From the NCBI RefSeq assembly GCF_002120225.1, contig NZ_LAPZ01000005.1:62001-126000 (forward strand): a stretch of 64,000 nt of DNA, given 5' to 3'. The notes under the pieces were generated by a model. It saw nothing but the letters and a program-made list of their open reading frames with translations. It was not told the origin of the DNA and made no database searches. The stretch comes from Tenacibaculum holothuriorum (lineage in GTDB: Bacteria; Bacteroidota; Bacteroidia; Flavobacteriales; Flavobacteriaceae). Shown piece by piece: positions 33,481 to 42,122 of the stretch. A program made the position numbers and the translations under genes. Positions within the stretch are counted from its first letter, which is position 1. The number at the start of each line of letters is the position of its first letter.

Positions 33481-33801
33481 TTAGCTTCTAATTTTGTAAG
33501 AAGTTTTATTAATTGCTTTTTTTATCTCAGATTCGGCACATTTAGTTTTATCAAACCAAACTGTTATCTCACTTTTCTTCACATTAGCTTTTAAGTTCAC
33601 AAAACCATTTACTTCTTTTAGAGAATAATTTACAATTCCTATACAACAAGATTGATTAAATCCTTTTAATTTATAGGTTTTCTCTACAGTATTATTTGCT
33701 ACAGTTTTTGTTTTTAATTCTGATTTTGTTTGTGATTTACTTTCACAAGAAGTAAAAAACAAAACACCGATTAATAACATTATAATTTTTATATTTTTCA
33801 T
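33481..33801 (-). CDS. MerP-like heavy-metal-associated domain lipoprotein
   Basis: A 106-residue exported protein with a lipobox (LFFTSC). The mature part is an HMA-like ferredoxin fold: YKLKGFNQSCCIGIVNYSLK, then VNLKANVKKSEITVWFDKTK. The usual GMTCxxC is here NQSCC, with adjacent cysteines. The ATG at 33801 is chosen because a longer start at 33873 would overlap the MerT-like gene and lack a signal peptide. It follows that gene and may receive the metal in the periplasm or outer envelope. Confidence 0.75.
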   Translation of the reverse strand: MKNIKIIMLLIGVLFFTSCESKSQTKSELKTKTVANNTVEKTYKLKGFNQSCCIGIVNYSLKEVNGFVNLKANVKKSEITVWFDKTKCAESEIKKAINKTSYKIRS

Positions 33802-33818
33802 TTTTATGTTTTTATAAA

Positions 33819-34178
33819 TTATTGAATATATGGAAGTAGAAGAATAACAATTGTTAGAACTGCTACAAACCATAAAAACTTTTTAGATTGAAAAAAAGAA
33901 ACTGTTTTCCTTTCTGTTGTGTTTAATTTAGATAATTGCTCGTATTGATTTACATCACAACATTCTTGTTCTTTTTTAGGGTAATATGCTCGGTATAAAT
34001 TATACCCAATTGCAAGTAAGCTAAAGAGTATTAGGTAATTTTTTATACTTGATAACCAAATTAAGTTTGAAGCACTTACACCTAACATTCCTGCTAATGC
34101 CATTAAAGGTCCTACACAACAAGTACAGGCTGCTATTGCCACAATTACTGCGCTAATAGAAGATAGTAATGATTTCAT
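33819..34178 (-). CDS. MerT-like metal transport membrane protein
   Basis: A 119-residue protein with three hydrophobic helices. The first contains vicinal Cys (AACTCCVGPLMALAG, Cys20/21), the loop has a second pair (KKEQECCDVNQ), and the last helix is LWFVAVLTIVILLLPYI. This is the MerT layout for mercuric ion uptake, and a MerP-like protein is encoded next. There is no merA or merR nearby, so mercury itself is not certain; another soft metal or metalloid is possible. Confidence 0.78.
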   Translation of the reverse strand: MKSLLSSISAVIVAIAACTCCVGPLMALAGMLGVSASNLIWLSSIKNYLILFSLLAIGYNLYRAYYPKKEQECCDVNQYEQLSKLNTTERKTVSFFQSKKFLWFVAVLTIVILLLPYIQ

Positions 34179-34188
34179 AATTTAGGAT

Positions 34189-35163
34189 TTAAAAAATTAG
34201 GTTAAAAACGAATCCAGAAATAATCATTCCGATTCCTATTGTTGTAAAAAAGGCGAAGATTAATTTTTTCTTCATTACTTTTTTTAATACTAAAGCCTCT
34301 GGAAAAGAAAGTCCTATAGAAGCCATCATAAATGCTATAGCGGTTCCAAGAGGAACTCCTTTACCTACCAAAGATTCTACTATAGGTAATACACCAACTG
34401 CATCTATATACAATGGAATTGCAAGAACAACAGCTAGAGGTACAGCGAACGGATTCGATTTAGAAATATAAGTCTCAAAAAATGACTGAGGAACATAACC
34501 GTGAATAAACGATCCTATTGCTAAACCTATAAAAATATAAGGAATTAGTTTTTTTAAAGTTTTTAAAGCTTCTGCATTTATTTCTGGTAAACGTTCTAGA
34601 AATGTTCTCTTATCTTTATCTATTTCAGTTTTATTTTCTCCTAATTCTTTTATCCAATCTGCTACATATTGAGCCATCCCTAACTTTTCTAAAACAATAC
34701 CTCCTACTACTCCTAGAACTATTCCCGAAATCACATAAATAAGAGTAATTTTCCAACCATAAGAAACCCAAAATATAGCAATTGCTATTTCGTTTACTAA
34801 CGGTGATGTTATTAAAAAAGATAATGCAATACCTAACGGAATTCTAGCTTGCATCATTCCTACAAAAAGCGGAATAGAAGAACAAGAGCAAAATGGTGTT
34901 ATTGCTCCCAAAAGTGAAGCTAACACATTTCCTAAACCTGATTTTTTATTTCTCTCTAAATACACTCTTATTTTATCCATTGGTAAATAGCTAGTAATAA
35001 TTCCCATTAGATAGGTTACTAAAATGACCAAAATGACAATTTCAGTAAAACCAATAATAAAATAGTGTAAAGAGCTACCGAACAAAGATGCTTCAGAAAG
35101 TCCTAGTAAATTATAAACCAAATAATCTGCTAGTTTAGACAGCAATTGTGTTAATGTTTCCAT
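34189..35163 (-). CDS. ArsP/YraQ-family permease (DUF318)
   Basis: A 324-residue membrane protein with about eight to ten helices. The family marks are GAITPFCSCSSIPLFVGMMQ (the CSCS motif) and SFLITSPLVNEIAIAIFW, then IPLYIDAVGVLPIVESLVGK in the second half. Homologues export organoarsenicals or other metal(loid)s. The ATG at 35163 gives METLTQLLSKL and is preferred to an upstream start at 35208 that would overlap the thioredoxin-like gene. It is 10 bases upstream of the MerT-like gene. Confidence 0.85.
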   Translation of the reverse strand: METLTQLLSKLADYLVYNLLGLSEASLFGSSLHYFIIGFTEIVILVILVTYLMGIITSYLPMDKIRVYLERNKKSGLGNVLASLLGAITPFCSCSSIPLFVGMMQARIPLGIALSFLITSPLVNEIAIAIFWVSYGWKITLIYVISGIVLGVVGGIVLEKLGMAQYVADWIKELGENKTEIDKDKRTFLERLPEINAEALKTLKKLIPYIFIGLAIGSFIHGYVPQSFFETYISKSNPFAVPLAVVLAIPLYIDAVGVLPIVESLVGKGVPLGTAIAFMMASIGLSFPEALVLKKVMKKKLIFAFFTTIGIGMIISGFVFNLIF

Positions 35164-35174
35164 GTTGATAAGAA

Positions 35175-35411
35175 TTATAAAATAGAAAGTAACTTTTCTT
35201 CTGTCCAATACTTTTTATAGTCATAGACTTTTCCATTCACAACAATTGAAGGAAACGTCATTGTTCCATAAACCATAGTATCTTTTAACTCAGAAAATTC
35301 TTCTATATCAACATTGATATTATTATTCTCAGCTACTTTTTCAATATGTGCTTTAATTGGTGAACCTGTTGCACAACAAGATGAGTGTAAAATTTTAACT
35401 TCAGTTTTCAT
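35175..35411 (-). CDS. Small thioredoxin-like protein
   Basis: A 78-residue protein of the thioredoxin_3 type with SSCCATGSPIKAH (vicinal Cys at residues 12-13) and a cis-Pro region GTMTFPSIVVNGKVYDYKK. Such mini-redoxins are often encoded beside ArsP/YraQ permeases and may deliver metal or electrons. It is the first gene after the SigZ-like gene in the leftward run, with a 112-bp gap that could hold a SigZ-dependent promoter. Confidence 0.8.
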   Translation of the reverse strand: MKTEVKILHSSCCATGSPIKAHIEKVAENNNINVDIEEFSELKDTMVYGTMTFPSIVVNGKVYDYKKYWTEEKLLSIL

Positions 35412-35523
35412 GAGATTTGTTTTTAATTAAACTTCTCTACGAAGACTGAAACGGTATTAGAAAAGACACACTTTTTTATAATTATTTTTCATAAAACCCG
35501 AAAAACAACAACAAAACATTTAT

Positions 35524-36120
35524 TTATAGCGTTTTATCTTTAAGCTTTTTTGAAGTATTTTGAAGAGGTTCACAAGATTCTTTTATAGAACAACCAATAA
35601 AATCACCTTGTTTATCGTATTCAATATCGCAACATTCAACAAACAAAGCTCTTAATTTTGTTCTTGCTCGTTGTATACGCATTTTTGTAGCGGATAGTCC
35701 TAAATCTAATTCTTTGGCAATTTCTTTTTGAGGAATATTATCTATATCACTCATTTTTAAAGCAACAGCATATTGTTTGGGTAGCATATTTATCATCGGA
35801 AGAACATAATCTTCTACCTTAACAAGAGATTCTTCATCATCTTTTATACTATTTAGCTTCCAATCATCATCTATGCTTACAGATAAATTATTCTTTGTAA
35901 AATAATCATATATAGCATTTCTACTTACCTGAAACAACCATGCTTTAACATTCTTTATATCTTTAGCCTTTTGGTGTGTTTCAACTAATTTAATCATTAC
36001 TTCTTGTACTAAATCATCTGCTAACCGACTATCTTTAGTCTTCTTAAAGATATAAGCCCTTAGGTAATCGTAAAATTCTTGAACTACTTCATTAATATTG
36101 CAACATTCTTTTTTCATCAT
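35524..36120 (-). CDS. sigZ: SigZ-like ECF sigma factor with cysteine-rich ends
   Basis: A 198-residue sigma-70-family factor with region 2 (AYIFKKTKDSRLADDLVQEV, KAWLFQVSRNAIYDYFTK) and region 4 (LPKQYAVALKMSDIDNIPQK, LSATKMRIQRARTKL). Cys6/Cys7 are at the N-terminus, and the tail after region 4 is cysteine-rich (VECCDIEYDKQGDF, then GCSIKESCEP). No anti-sigma gene is next to it, so the cysteines may sense the metal or redox state directly. It is upstream of and in line with the permease/MerT/MerP genes. Confidence 0.85.
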   Translation of the reverse strand: MMKKECCNINEVVQEFYDYLRAYIFKKTKDSRLADDLVQEVMIKLVETHQKAKDIKNVKAWLFQVSRNAIYDYFTKNNLSVSIDDDWKLNSIKDDEESLVKVEDYVLPMINMLPKQYAVALKMSDIDNIPQKEIAKELDLGLSATKMRIQRARTKLRALFVECCDIEYDKQGDFIGCSIKESCEPLQNTSKKLKDKTL

Positions 36121-36157
36121 CTCTTTCTATTTTTATTGCATATAACCAACCTTCTAG

Positions 36158-37702
36158 TTAGTTTTTAATAACACTAGAATTAACATACATCTCTTCTAAT
36201 CCATAAATCTTATCTAAAGAAGTTATATCTCCTGCTTTATTTCTTCTGAAAATGTGTTTCGATTTCACATCAGCAATAGACTGTTTTCCCATAGCAGCTA
36301 CCATTTCTTTTACAGCGTCAATAGTTTTATCGTGGTAATTCTTTACACGGATGTTTTTATCTTCAACCACCAAAGCTTTTACTAAATCTTCATCTTGAGT
36401 TGCCACACCTACAGGGCAACTATCTAAATTACACTCACGTGCCTGAATACATCCTATACTCAACATAAAACTACGAGCCATAGCAATTATGTCTGCCCCC
36501 ATAGCTTTGTATTTTACTACATCAAAAGCATCAACAGCCTTACCGCTAGCTACAATTTTTATTTGATTTCTTAAATTGTATTTCTGTAAAGTTTTATGTA
36601 CAAAAGCTAATCCTTCTAATAATGGAGTACCTATATAATTCGTAAACTCTAAAGGCGCTGCTCCTGTACCTCCTTCTCCTCCATCTACAGCAATAAAATC
36701 TGGATAATTTTTAGCTTCAGAAAAAGCTTGTATCATTTCTTCAATTTCTTCATTATCTCCTACACAAAATTTAACCCCAATTGGTTTTCCTTCAGCCAAT
36801 TCACGAACTCTTTGAATAAAGGCAATCATTTCTTCAAAATTAGAAAATGCATCGTGACCTGGTGGAGAATCTACTCTTGTATGCGGTTCTACTGCTCTAA
36901 TTTTAGCAATTTCCTCAGTATTCTTTTTTGCAGGTAAAATTCCACCATGACCAGGTTTTGCTCCTTGAGAGAATTTAATCTCAATCATTTTCACCTCTGG
37001 TCGAATAGCATTCGCTTTAAAAATTTCATCGTCAAAAACACGTTTCCCATTAACTGTTTTTCCTGCTCCAAAATATCCTGTTCCTACTTGAAAAATTAAA
37101 TCCCCTCCTTGTAAATGGTAAGGTGAAATTCCGCCTTCACCTGTATTATGTGCGAAATCTGCCATTTTAGCTCCTTGATTTAATGCCATAATCGCATTCT
37201 TACTTAACGAACCAAAAGACATTGCCGATATATTTATAATCGAAGCATCATACTTTTGCGTACACTTATCTGAACCTATCAAAACACGCTCTCCATCTAT
37301 ATGATGATGATCTTTTGGAAATAACGAATGCTTCACAAACTCATATCCTTTCTCATATACATCGTGTTGTGTACCAAACGGAATGGTTTCTGTTTCTTTT
37401 TTAGAACGTTGGTAAACAATACTTCTTTTTTCACGATTTATAGGAGTTCCATTTAAATCGTCTTCAATAAAATATTGCTGTATCTTTTCTCGTTCCTCTT
37501 CAAAAACCCAACGTAAACGAGCAATTACTGGAAACGATCTCCATAATGAATGTTTATCTTGAAAAGCATCATACAATCCGATAATTAATAAAACAGCAGT
37601 TATAGAAAATAGAATAATATTACCTGTGTGTGGCATAAAATATACTAATACTCCGCATAAAACGGCAGCTAATATTAGTATTGCTAAAATTGTGTTTCTC
37701 AT
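36158..37702 (-). CDS. FMN-binding glutamate synthase family protein
   Basis: A 514-residue protein. Two N-terminal hydrophobic helices (TILAILILAAVLCGVLVYFM and ILFSITAVLLIIGLYDAF) anchor it in the membrane. The rest is a GltB-like FMN TIM barrel: ISAMSFGSLSKNAIMALNQG, HNTGEGGISPYHLQGGDLIF, SQGAKPGHGGILP, FIAVDGGEGGTGAAPLEF and a C-terminal Cys cluster (ARECNLDSCPVGVATQ). It lacks the glutaminase and structural domains of full glutamate synthase. Physiological substrate is unknown. Confidence 0.88.
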   Translation of the reverse strand: MRNTILAILILAAVLCGVLVYFMPHTGNIILFSITAVLLIIGLYDAFQDKHSLWRSFPVIARLRWVFEEEREKIQQYFIEDDLNGTPINREKRSIVYQRSKKETETIPFGTQHDVYEKGYEFVKHSLFPKDHHHIDGERVLIGSDKCTQKYDASIINISAMSFGSLSKNAIMALNQGAKMADFAHNTGEGGISPYHLQGGDLIFQVGTGYFGAGKTVNGKRVFDDEIFKANAIRPEVKMIEIKFSQGAKPGHGGILPAKKNTEEIAKIRAVEPHTRVDSPPGHDAFSNFEEMIAFIQRVRELAEGKPIGVKFCVGDNEEIEEMIQAFSEAKNYPDFIAVDGGEGGTGAAPLEFTNYIGTPLLEGLAFVHKTLQKYNLRNQIKIVASGKAVDAFDVVKYKAMGADIIAMARSFMLSIGCIQARECNLDSCPVGVATQDEDLVKALVVEDKNIRVKNYHDKTIDAVKEMVAAMGKQSIADVKSKHIFRRNKAGDITSLDKIYGLEEMYVNSSVIKN

Positions 37703-37749
37703 TTTTGTTAGTTTTGAATATGCAAAATACAGTTTTTTGTGTATAAAAA

Positions 37750-37773
37750 AAGCTCTAACCGTAGTTAGAGCTT
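37750..37773 (-). terminator. Terminator after rpmE2
   Basis: AAGCTCTAAC (37750-37759) pairs with GTTAGAGCTT (37764-37773). On the leftward transcript the hairpin is followed directly by a U run. Confidence 0.8.
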
Positions 37774-37796
37774 CTTTATATTTTGATACTACAAAA

Positions 37797-38048
37797 TTAC
37801 TTTTTGAATTTTGCGTATTTGTTTTTGAATTTATCGATACGCCCTGCAGTATCTACTAACTTAGACTTACCAGTGTAGAATGGGTGAGACGTTCTAGAAA
37901 TTTCTAATTTGATTAATGGATACTCTACTCCTTCAACCTCTAAAGTTTCTTTTGTGTTTGCAGTAGAACGAGTTAAAAATACATCTCCGTTAGACATATC
38001 TTTAAATGCTACCATTCTATAATTTTCTGGATGTATACCTTTTTTCAT
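37797..38048 (-). CDS. rpmE2: 50S ribosomal protein L31, type B
   Basis: An 83-residue ribosomal protein. [20 protein letters not shown] and [20 protein letters not shown], then [10 protein letters not shown], are characteristic of type B L31. There are no zinc-binding Cys residues, so this is the zinc-independent form. It is a single gene with its own terminator. Confidence 0.97.
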   Translation of the reverse strand: MKKGIHPENYRMVAFKDMSNGDVFLTRSTANTKETLEVEGVEYPLIKLEISRTSHPFYTGKSKLVDTAGRIDKFKNKYAKFKK

Positions 38049-38245
38049 CTCTGTATGTTTTTAAAATCTTTTATTTTTGGCTGAAATATTTAAAAGTTGG
38101 TAAATCTTTGTAATATTTCAAAAATCAAAAAGCTGCAATGGCGATTTGAGGGTGCAAATTTAACCCTTTTTTTTAATTTGCAAACAAAAAAATTGCTTTA
38201 ATTTGTAGTAATTCAATATAAAATTCAGAAAATCTAAAAATACTC

Positions 38246-39286
38246 ATGCGTACATACAAACTTTTTGCACTTGCATTAGCAACAATCACTGTAACTTCTT
38301 GTAGTGAAACTGGTTATAAATTTAAACTGAGTACCACTAAAAAAACTACTTTAGGCAAAAAAGCTGCTATTAAGTTTGAACAACTTGAAGGAAACAAAGC
38401 CGATTCTGTTCATATATACGTAGACAATAAACGAGTAAATAAAAACGAAACTAGTTTAGCTTTAGACACAGACAAATTAGGTTTAGGAATGCATACAGTT
38501 TCTGCTTTAGCATTCTTTCCTGGAAAGACAAAAAAAGAAAAGGCTTCTATCGAAGTATTAGCTGATAAAGCTCCAAAAGTTTATGGATATAAATTGATTA
38601 ATACTTTTCCGCACGATAAAGAAGCATATACTCAAGGTTTAGAATATAAAAATGGATTTTTATACGAAACTACAGGAAGAAGAGGAGAATCTTCTCTTAG
38701 AAAAGTAGATATAAAAACTGGTGAAGTTTTACAAAAAATAGATTTAGATAAGAAATACTTTGGTGAAGGTATGACTATTTTAAACGATAAAATTTACTGG
38801 TTAACATGGCAAGCTCGCAAAGGTTTTATCTATGATTTAGAAACTTTTAAACAAATAGGTTCTTTTGATTATGACAACAGTCACGAAGGTTGGGGACTAA
38901 CTCATAGTGATTCTAAGTTAATAAAAACTGATGGAACCAATAAAGTATGGTTCTTAAATCCTGAAAATCAAAAAGAAATTAAAAACGTTCAGGTTTATAC
39001 AGATAAATATCCTGTAGACAAGTTAAATGAAATTGAATTAATTAACGGAAAAGTGTACGCTAACAAATGGCAACAAAATTCTATTTTAATTATTAATCCA
39101 GAAACTGGTGCTGTTGAAGGAGTTGCAGATTTAAACGGGTTAAAAGACTTAGTTACAAAAGATCAAAAATTAGAAGAACAAGATGATGTTTTAAATGGAA
39201 TTGCCTATGATGCTAAAAACAATCGCTTGTTTGTTACGGGTAAACACTGGGGAAAATTATTTGAGATTGAGCTAATTGAAAAATAA
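38246..39286 (+). CDS. Glutaminyl-peptide cyclotransferase, lipoprotein
   Basis: A 346-residue exported protein with a lipobox (TITVTSC, Cys19). Residues ~110-345 form the five-bladed propeller of plant/bacterial-type glutamine cyclotransferase: TFPHDKEAYTQGLEYKNGFL, GEGMTILNDKIYWLTWQARK and GWGLTHSDSKLIKTDG. It converts N-terminal Gln to pyroglutamate. A separate ~90-residue domain precedes the propeller and is probably Ig-like. It is 45 bases upstream of another lipoprotein gene. Confidence 0.88.
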   Translation: MRTYKLFALALATITVTSCSETGYKFKLSTTKKTTLGKKAAIKFEQLEGNKADSVHIYVDNKRVNKNETSLALDTDKLGLGMHTVSALAFFPGKTKKEKASIEVLADKAPKVYGYKLINTFPHDKEAYTQGLEYKNGFLYETTGRRGESSLRKVDIKTGEVLQKIDLDKKYFGEGMTILNDKIYWLTWQARKGFIYDLETFKQIGSFDYDNSHEGWGLTHSDSKLIKTDGTNKVWFLNPENQKEIKNVQVYTDKYPVDKLNEIELINGKVYANKWQQNSILIINPETGAVEGVADLNGLKDLVTKDQKLEEQDDVLNGIAYDAKNNRLFVTGKHWGKLFEIELIEK

Positions 39287-39331
39287 TATTCTTCTAAAGA
39301 ATAGGTTATATTTACATACATTATTTTATTT

Positions 39332-40840
39332 ATGAGATACCTATATACCCTTCTTATTATTTCATTTGTAATAGTTACTGCTTCTTGTAGAAAAGATTTT
39401 TCTACAGTACCTAGTTTTGGAGAATTAAAATTTTCTAAAGACACCGTTTTTTTAGACACTGTTTTTACCAATATTGGTTCTGCAACTTATAACCTAAAAG
39501 TATACAACAGAAGTAATAAAGCAATTACAATTCCTGAAATTAAATTAAAAAACGGAACTTCTTCTAATTATAGATTGAATGTAGATGGAAAATCAGGAAA
39601 AGTCTTTCCAGATGTAGATATTCTTGCCAACGATAGCATTTTCATTTTTATTGAAACTACTATCAATTTTAATAATGTTGCTGATCCTTTATATACCGAC
39701 CAAATTTTGTTTGATAATGGAAATAATCAACAAGATGTAGATTTGGTTACCCTTGTAAAAGACGCTCATTTTATTTTTCCTGGTAAAGAACCAATATCTA
39801 TGAAAATAGATAGTTTAACTTTAGACGGAAAACCCACACGAATTAAAGGTCGTTTTTTAACCGATAGCGAATTAACATTTACCAAAGACAAACCTTATGT
39901 AATTTACGGTTATGCTGCGATTCCTGAAGACAAAACACTAACTATTGAAGCAGGAACAAAAATACATTTCCATAGAAATTCTGGATTAATTGTAGATAAA
40001 AAAGCCTCTTTAAAAGTAAACGGAACATTAAACGACAAAGTTACTTTTCAAGGTGATCGTTTAGAACATCGATTCGACAAAATACCAGGGCAATGGGGAA
40101 CTATTTGGTTACGCCCCGGCAGTAATGATAGTGAGATTAATCATGCTATAATTAAAAATGGAATTATAGGAATATGGGCAGATAATATCGATAATGCTAC
40201 CTCTTCTACGCTAACCTTAAAAAACACGGAGATATACAATAACTCTAATTATGGAATTTTAGGAAGAAGTACCAATATCTTAGGAGAAAATTTGGTTATT
40301 GGTAAAAGCGGGCAATCATCTTTAGCTTGTACTATTGGTGGCACTTATAACTTTACACATTCAACCTTTGCAAATTATTGGAACAGTAGCTTACGTGATT
40401 TCCCCGCTGTAATTGTAAATAATCATTTTACTTACAAAAATGACAATGGACAAGAAGTTACTGAAACCAAAGATTTAAACGCTGCCAATTTTACCAATTG
40501 CATTATTGAAGGAAATAATAATATTGAATTTATTTTAGATAAGGTTGATGGAAGTGTTTTTAATTACAATATTAGAAACTGTTTGATTCAATTTAACGAT
40601 ATTAACAATGCATTAGCGAATAATGAAGAAATGAATTTTGGCGACACAAACCATTATCAAAATATAATTATTAACGGCAATCCTAATTTTAGAGATGCTA
40701 GTAATGAAGATTTAATTATTGGTAAAGACAGCGATGCAATTAATAAAGCAATTAGCACCCCTGTTTCTTTTGACATATTAGGAGTGAATAGAACTACGAA
40801 TCCTGATATTGGCGCATATCAACATATAACATTCGATTAA
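39332..40840 (+). CDS. Right-handed beta-helix lipoprotein
   Basis: A 502-residue exported protein with a lipobox (VIVTASC). The first ~140 residues are beta-rich and may be Ig-like. From about residue 180 onward, repeated short strands (TLTIEAGTKIHFHRNSGLIV, INHAIIKNGIIGIWADNIDN, LKNTEIYNNSNYGILGRSTN) fit a parallel beta-helix, and the end GVNRTTNPDIGAYQHI is like the 'choice-of-anchor Q' ending. It may bind or cleave polysaccharide, but no catalytic residues are identifiable. Possibly co-transcribed with the cyclotransferase. Confidence 0.78.
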   Translation: MRYLYTLLIISFVIVTASCRKDFSTVPSFGELKFSKDTVFLDTVFTNIGSATYNLKVYNRSNKAITIPEIKLKNGTSSNYRLNVDGKSGKVFPDVDILANDSIFIFIETTINFNNVADPLYTDQILFDNGNNQQDVDLVTLVKDAHFIFPGKEPISMKIDSLTLDGKPTRIKGRFLTDSELTFTKDKPYVIYGYAAIPEDKTLTIEAGTKIHFHRNSGLIVDKKASLKVNGTLNDKVTFQGDRLEHRFDKIPGQWGTIWLRPGSNDSEINHAIIKNGIIGIWADNIDNATSSTLTLKNTEIYNNSNYGILGRSTNILGENLVIGKSGQSSLACTIGGTYNFTHSTFANYWNSSLRDFPAVIVNNHFTYKNDNGQEVTETKDLNAANFTNCIIEGNNNIEFILDKVDGSVFNYNIRNCLIQFNDINNALANNEEMNFGDTNHYQNIIINGNPNFRDASNEDLIIGKDSDAINKAISTPVSFDILGVNRTTNPDIGAYQHITFD

Positions 40841-40980
40841 ATCGACTTAACAAGTAATTATAACCACTAAACGATTAAAAACTTTAACTCAACGAAAAAC
40901 TGAAGAAAAAACTTCACTCTGTAAATATCTTTACAACATAATGTTTCATTGATTATTGTGATTAATTAGTTTGGTTAGTT

Positions 40981-41019
40981 AAAAAAGAGTTATCTACTTA
41001 AAGTAAATAACTCTTTTTT
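40981..41019. terminator. Bidirectional terminator
   Basis: AAAAAAGAGTTAT (40981-40993) pairs with ATAACTCTTTTTT (41007-41019), with an ACTTAAAGT palindrome in the loop. It lies between convergent genes; the rest of 40841-41044 shows nothing. Confidence 0.8.
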
Positions 41020-41044
41020 TTTATTCTCTATAAATGGAATTTGG

Positions 41045-42064
41045 TTAGTTATCTTTTGACAAATTATCTTTCAATACTTTTTCAAACATGCTAACCTCAT
41101 CAACAAAAATTGCTAGTGACTTTGCTTTCTTTTTAAAACCATAGAATCCATTAAACTTTATTTCTTTATTAAAATGTAGTATTATATTATGTCCTCCAGA
41201 CCTTCCAATAGGGGAGAAAAATTTAATTATTGATTTTTCTGGTATATCTTTCGTACTTAACTCAGTCTTCTCTATACTACTAAACGGAATAATTGCATTT
41301 GATAAAATTCCGAATCGTAATACTAATTCTTCTTTTTGTTCATCAATATAAATAGGTCTTTTCGATAATGATCTTAGCACTGCAATTACCTGTAACATTG
41401 TATAAGCACTTAATATTCCTAGTACAATAGATCCCCTAACATTACCATGCTGCATCATTGAATGTGTCACAAACATTTCTACCACTACCACTAATAAAAA
41501 ACCTAGAATTACACTCGTTGCCATTCCATCTTTATGATAGGTAAATTCGTTTTCTTTAAGTGTTCTTTTCTTCCAATTAAACAATCCGTAGTAAACAACA
41601 GAGATTTCTGATGCAAAAACAGTTCCAAGGCCAAAGGGTAAAATCTCATTACAAACTTGCTGCATTAGCTCAAAAAAATCTTTAGAATCATCATTACTCT
41701 CTCTTATTTTTTTTATTGCTACTCTAGTTTTTACTATCACAAAACCTATCAACAATAATTCTATTACAGGTAATAAAAGGGTTTTAAATTTTGAAAAAGA
41801 ACCTTGATACTCTTCAGGAATTAAGATAGTTATTAAAACAAAACCTAATAATGCAATTGAGATTGTTGTTTTATTAGAAATAGATGTTTTTCTAACAATA
41901 AAAAAGTACACTAACGGAATTGTCACCAAAAAATCAATAATAACAAATGACGATAACTTTGGAATAAATAATGGTGATTTTAATAATACAACTAATGACA
42001 AAATCATTAATAATGGAACTCCAAAAACTAAATATCTCTTATTAAAATTAATTGTATTTCTCAT
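41045..42064 (-). CDS. Uncharacterised membrane protein
   Basis: A 339-residue protein. Hydrophobic helices occupy residues ~8-120 (GVPLLMILSLVVLLKSPLFI, FVIIDFLVTIPLVYFFIV, LLLPVIELLLIGFVIV) and two more at ~180-240. The C-terminal ~90 residues (YIDEQKEELVLRFGILSNAI, SPIGRSGGHNIILHF) are soluble and could be PH-like. Similar flavobacterial proteins have been mislabelled as carotene monooxygenases; no such evidence is seen here. It is a single leftward gene. Confidence 0.75.
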   Translation of the reverse strand: MRNTINFNKRYLVFGVPLLMILSLVVLLKSPLFIPKLSSFVIIDFLVTIPLVYFFIVRKTSISNKTTISIALLGFVLITILIPEEYQGSFSKFKTLLLPVIELLLIGFVIVKTRVAIKKIRESNDDSKDFFELMQQVCNEILPFGLGTVFASEISVVYYGLFNWKKRTLKENEFTYHKDGMATSVILGFLLVVVVEMFVTHSMMQHGNVRGSIVLGILSAYTMLQVIAVLRSLSKRPIYIDEQKEELVLRFGILSNAIIPFSSIEKTELSTKDIPEKSIIKFFSPIGRSGGHNIILHFNKEIKFNGFYGFKKKAKSLAIFVDEVSMFEKVLKDNLSKDN

Positions 42065-42122
42065 CTGTTTTTGTTTTATTTATTAGTAGAAATAATGAAA
42101 AGGTTGTTACATGAATTTGAGA

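Noticed and set aside
33802..33873. Longer N-terminus for the MerP-like lipoprotein starting at 33873
   Set aside because: It would overlap the MerT-like gene and bury the lipoprotein signal that starts at 33801.
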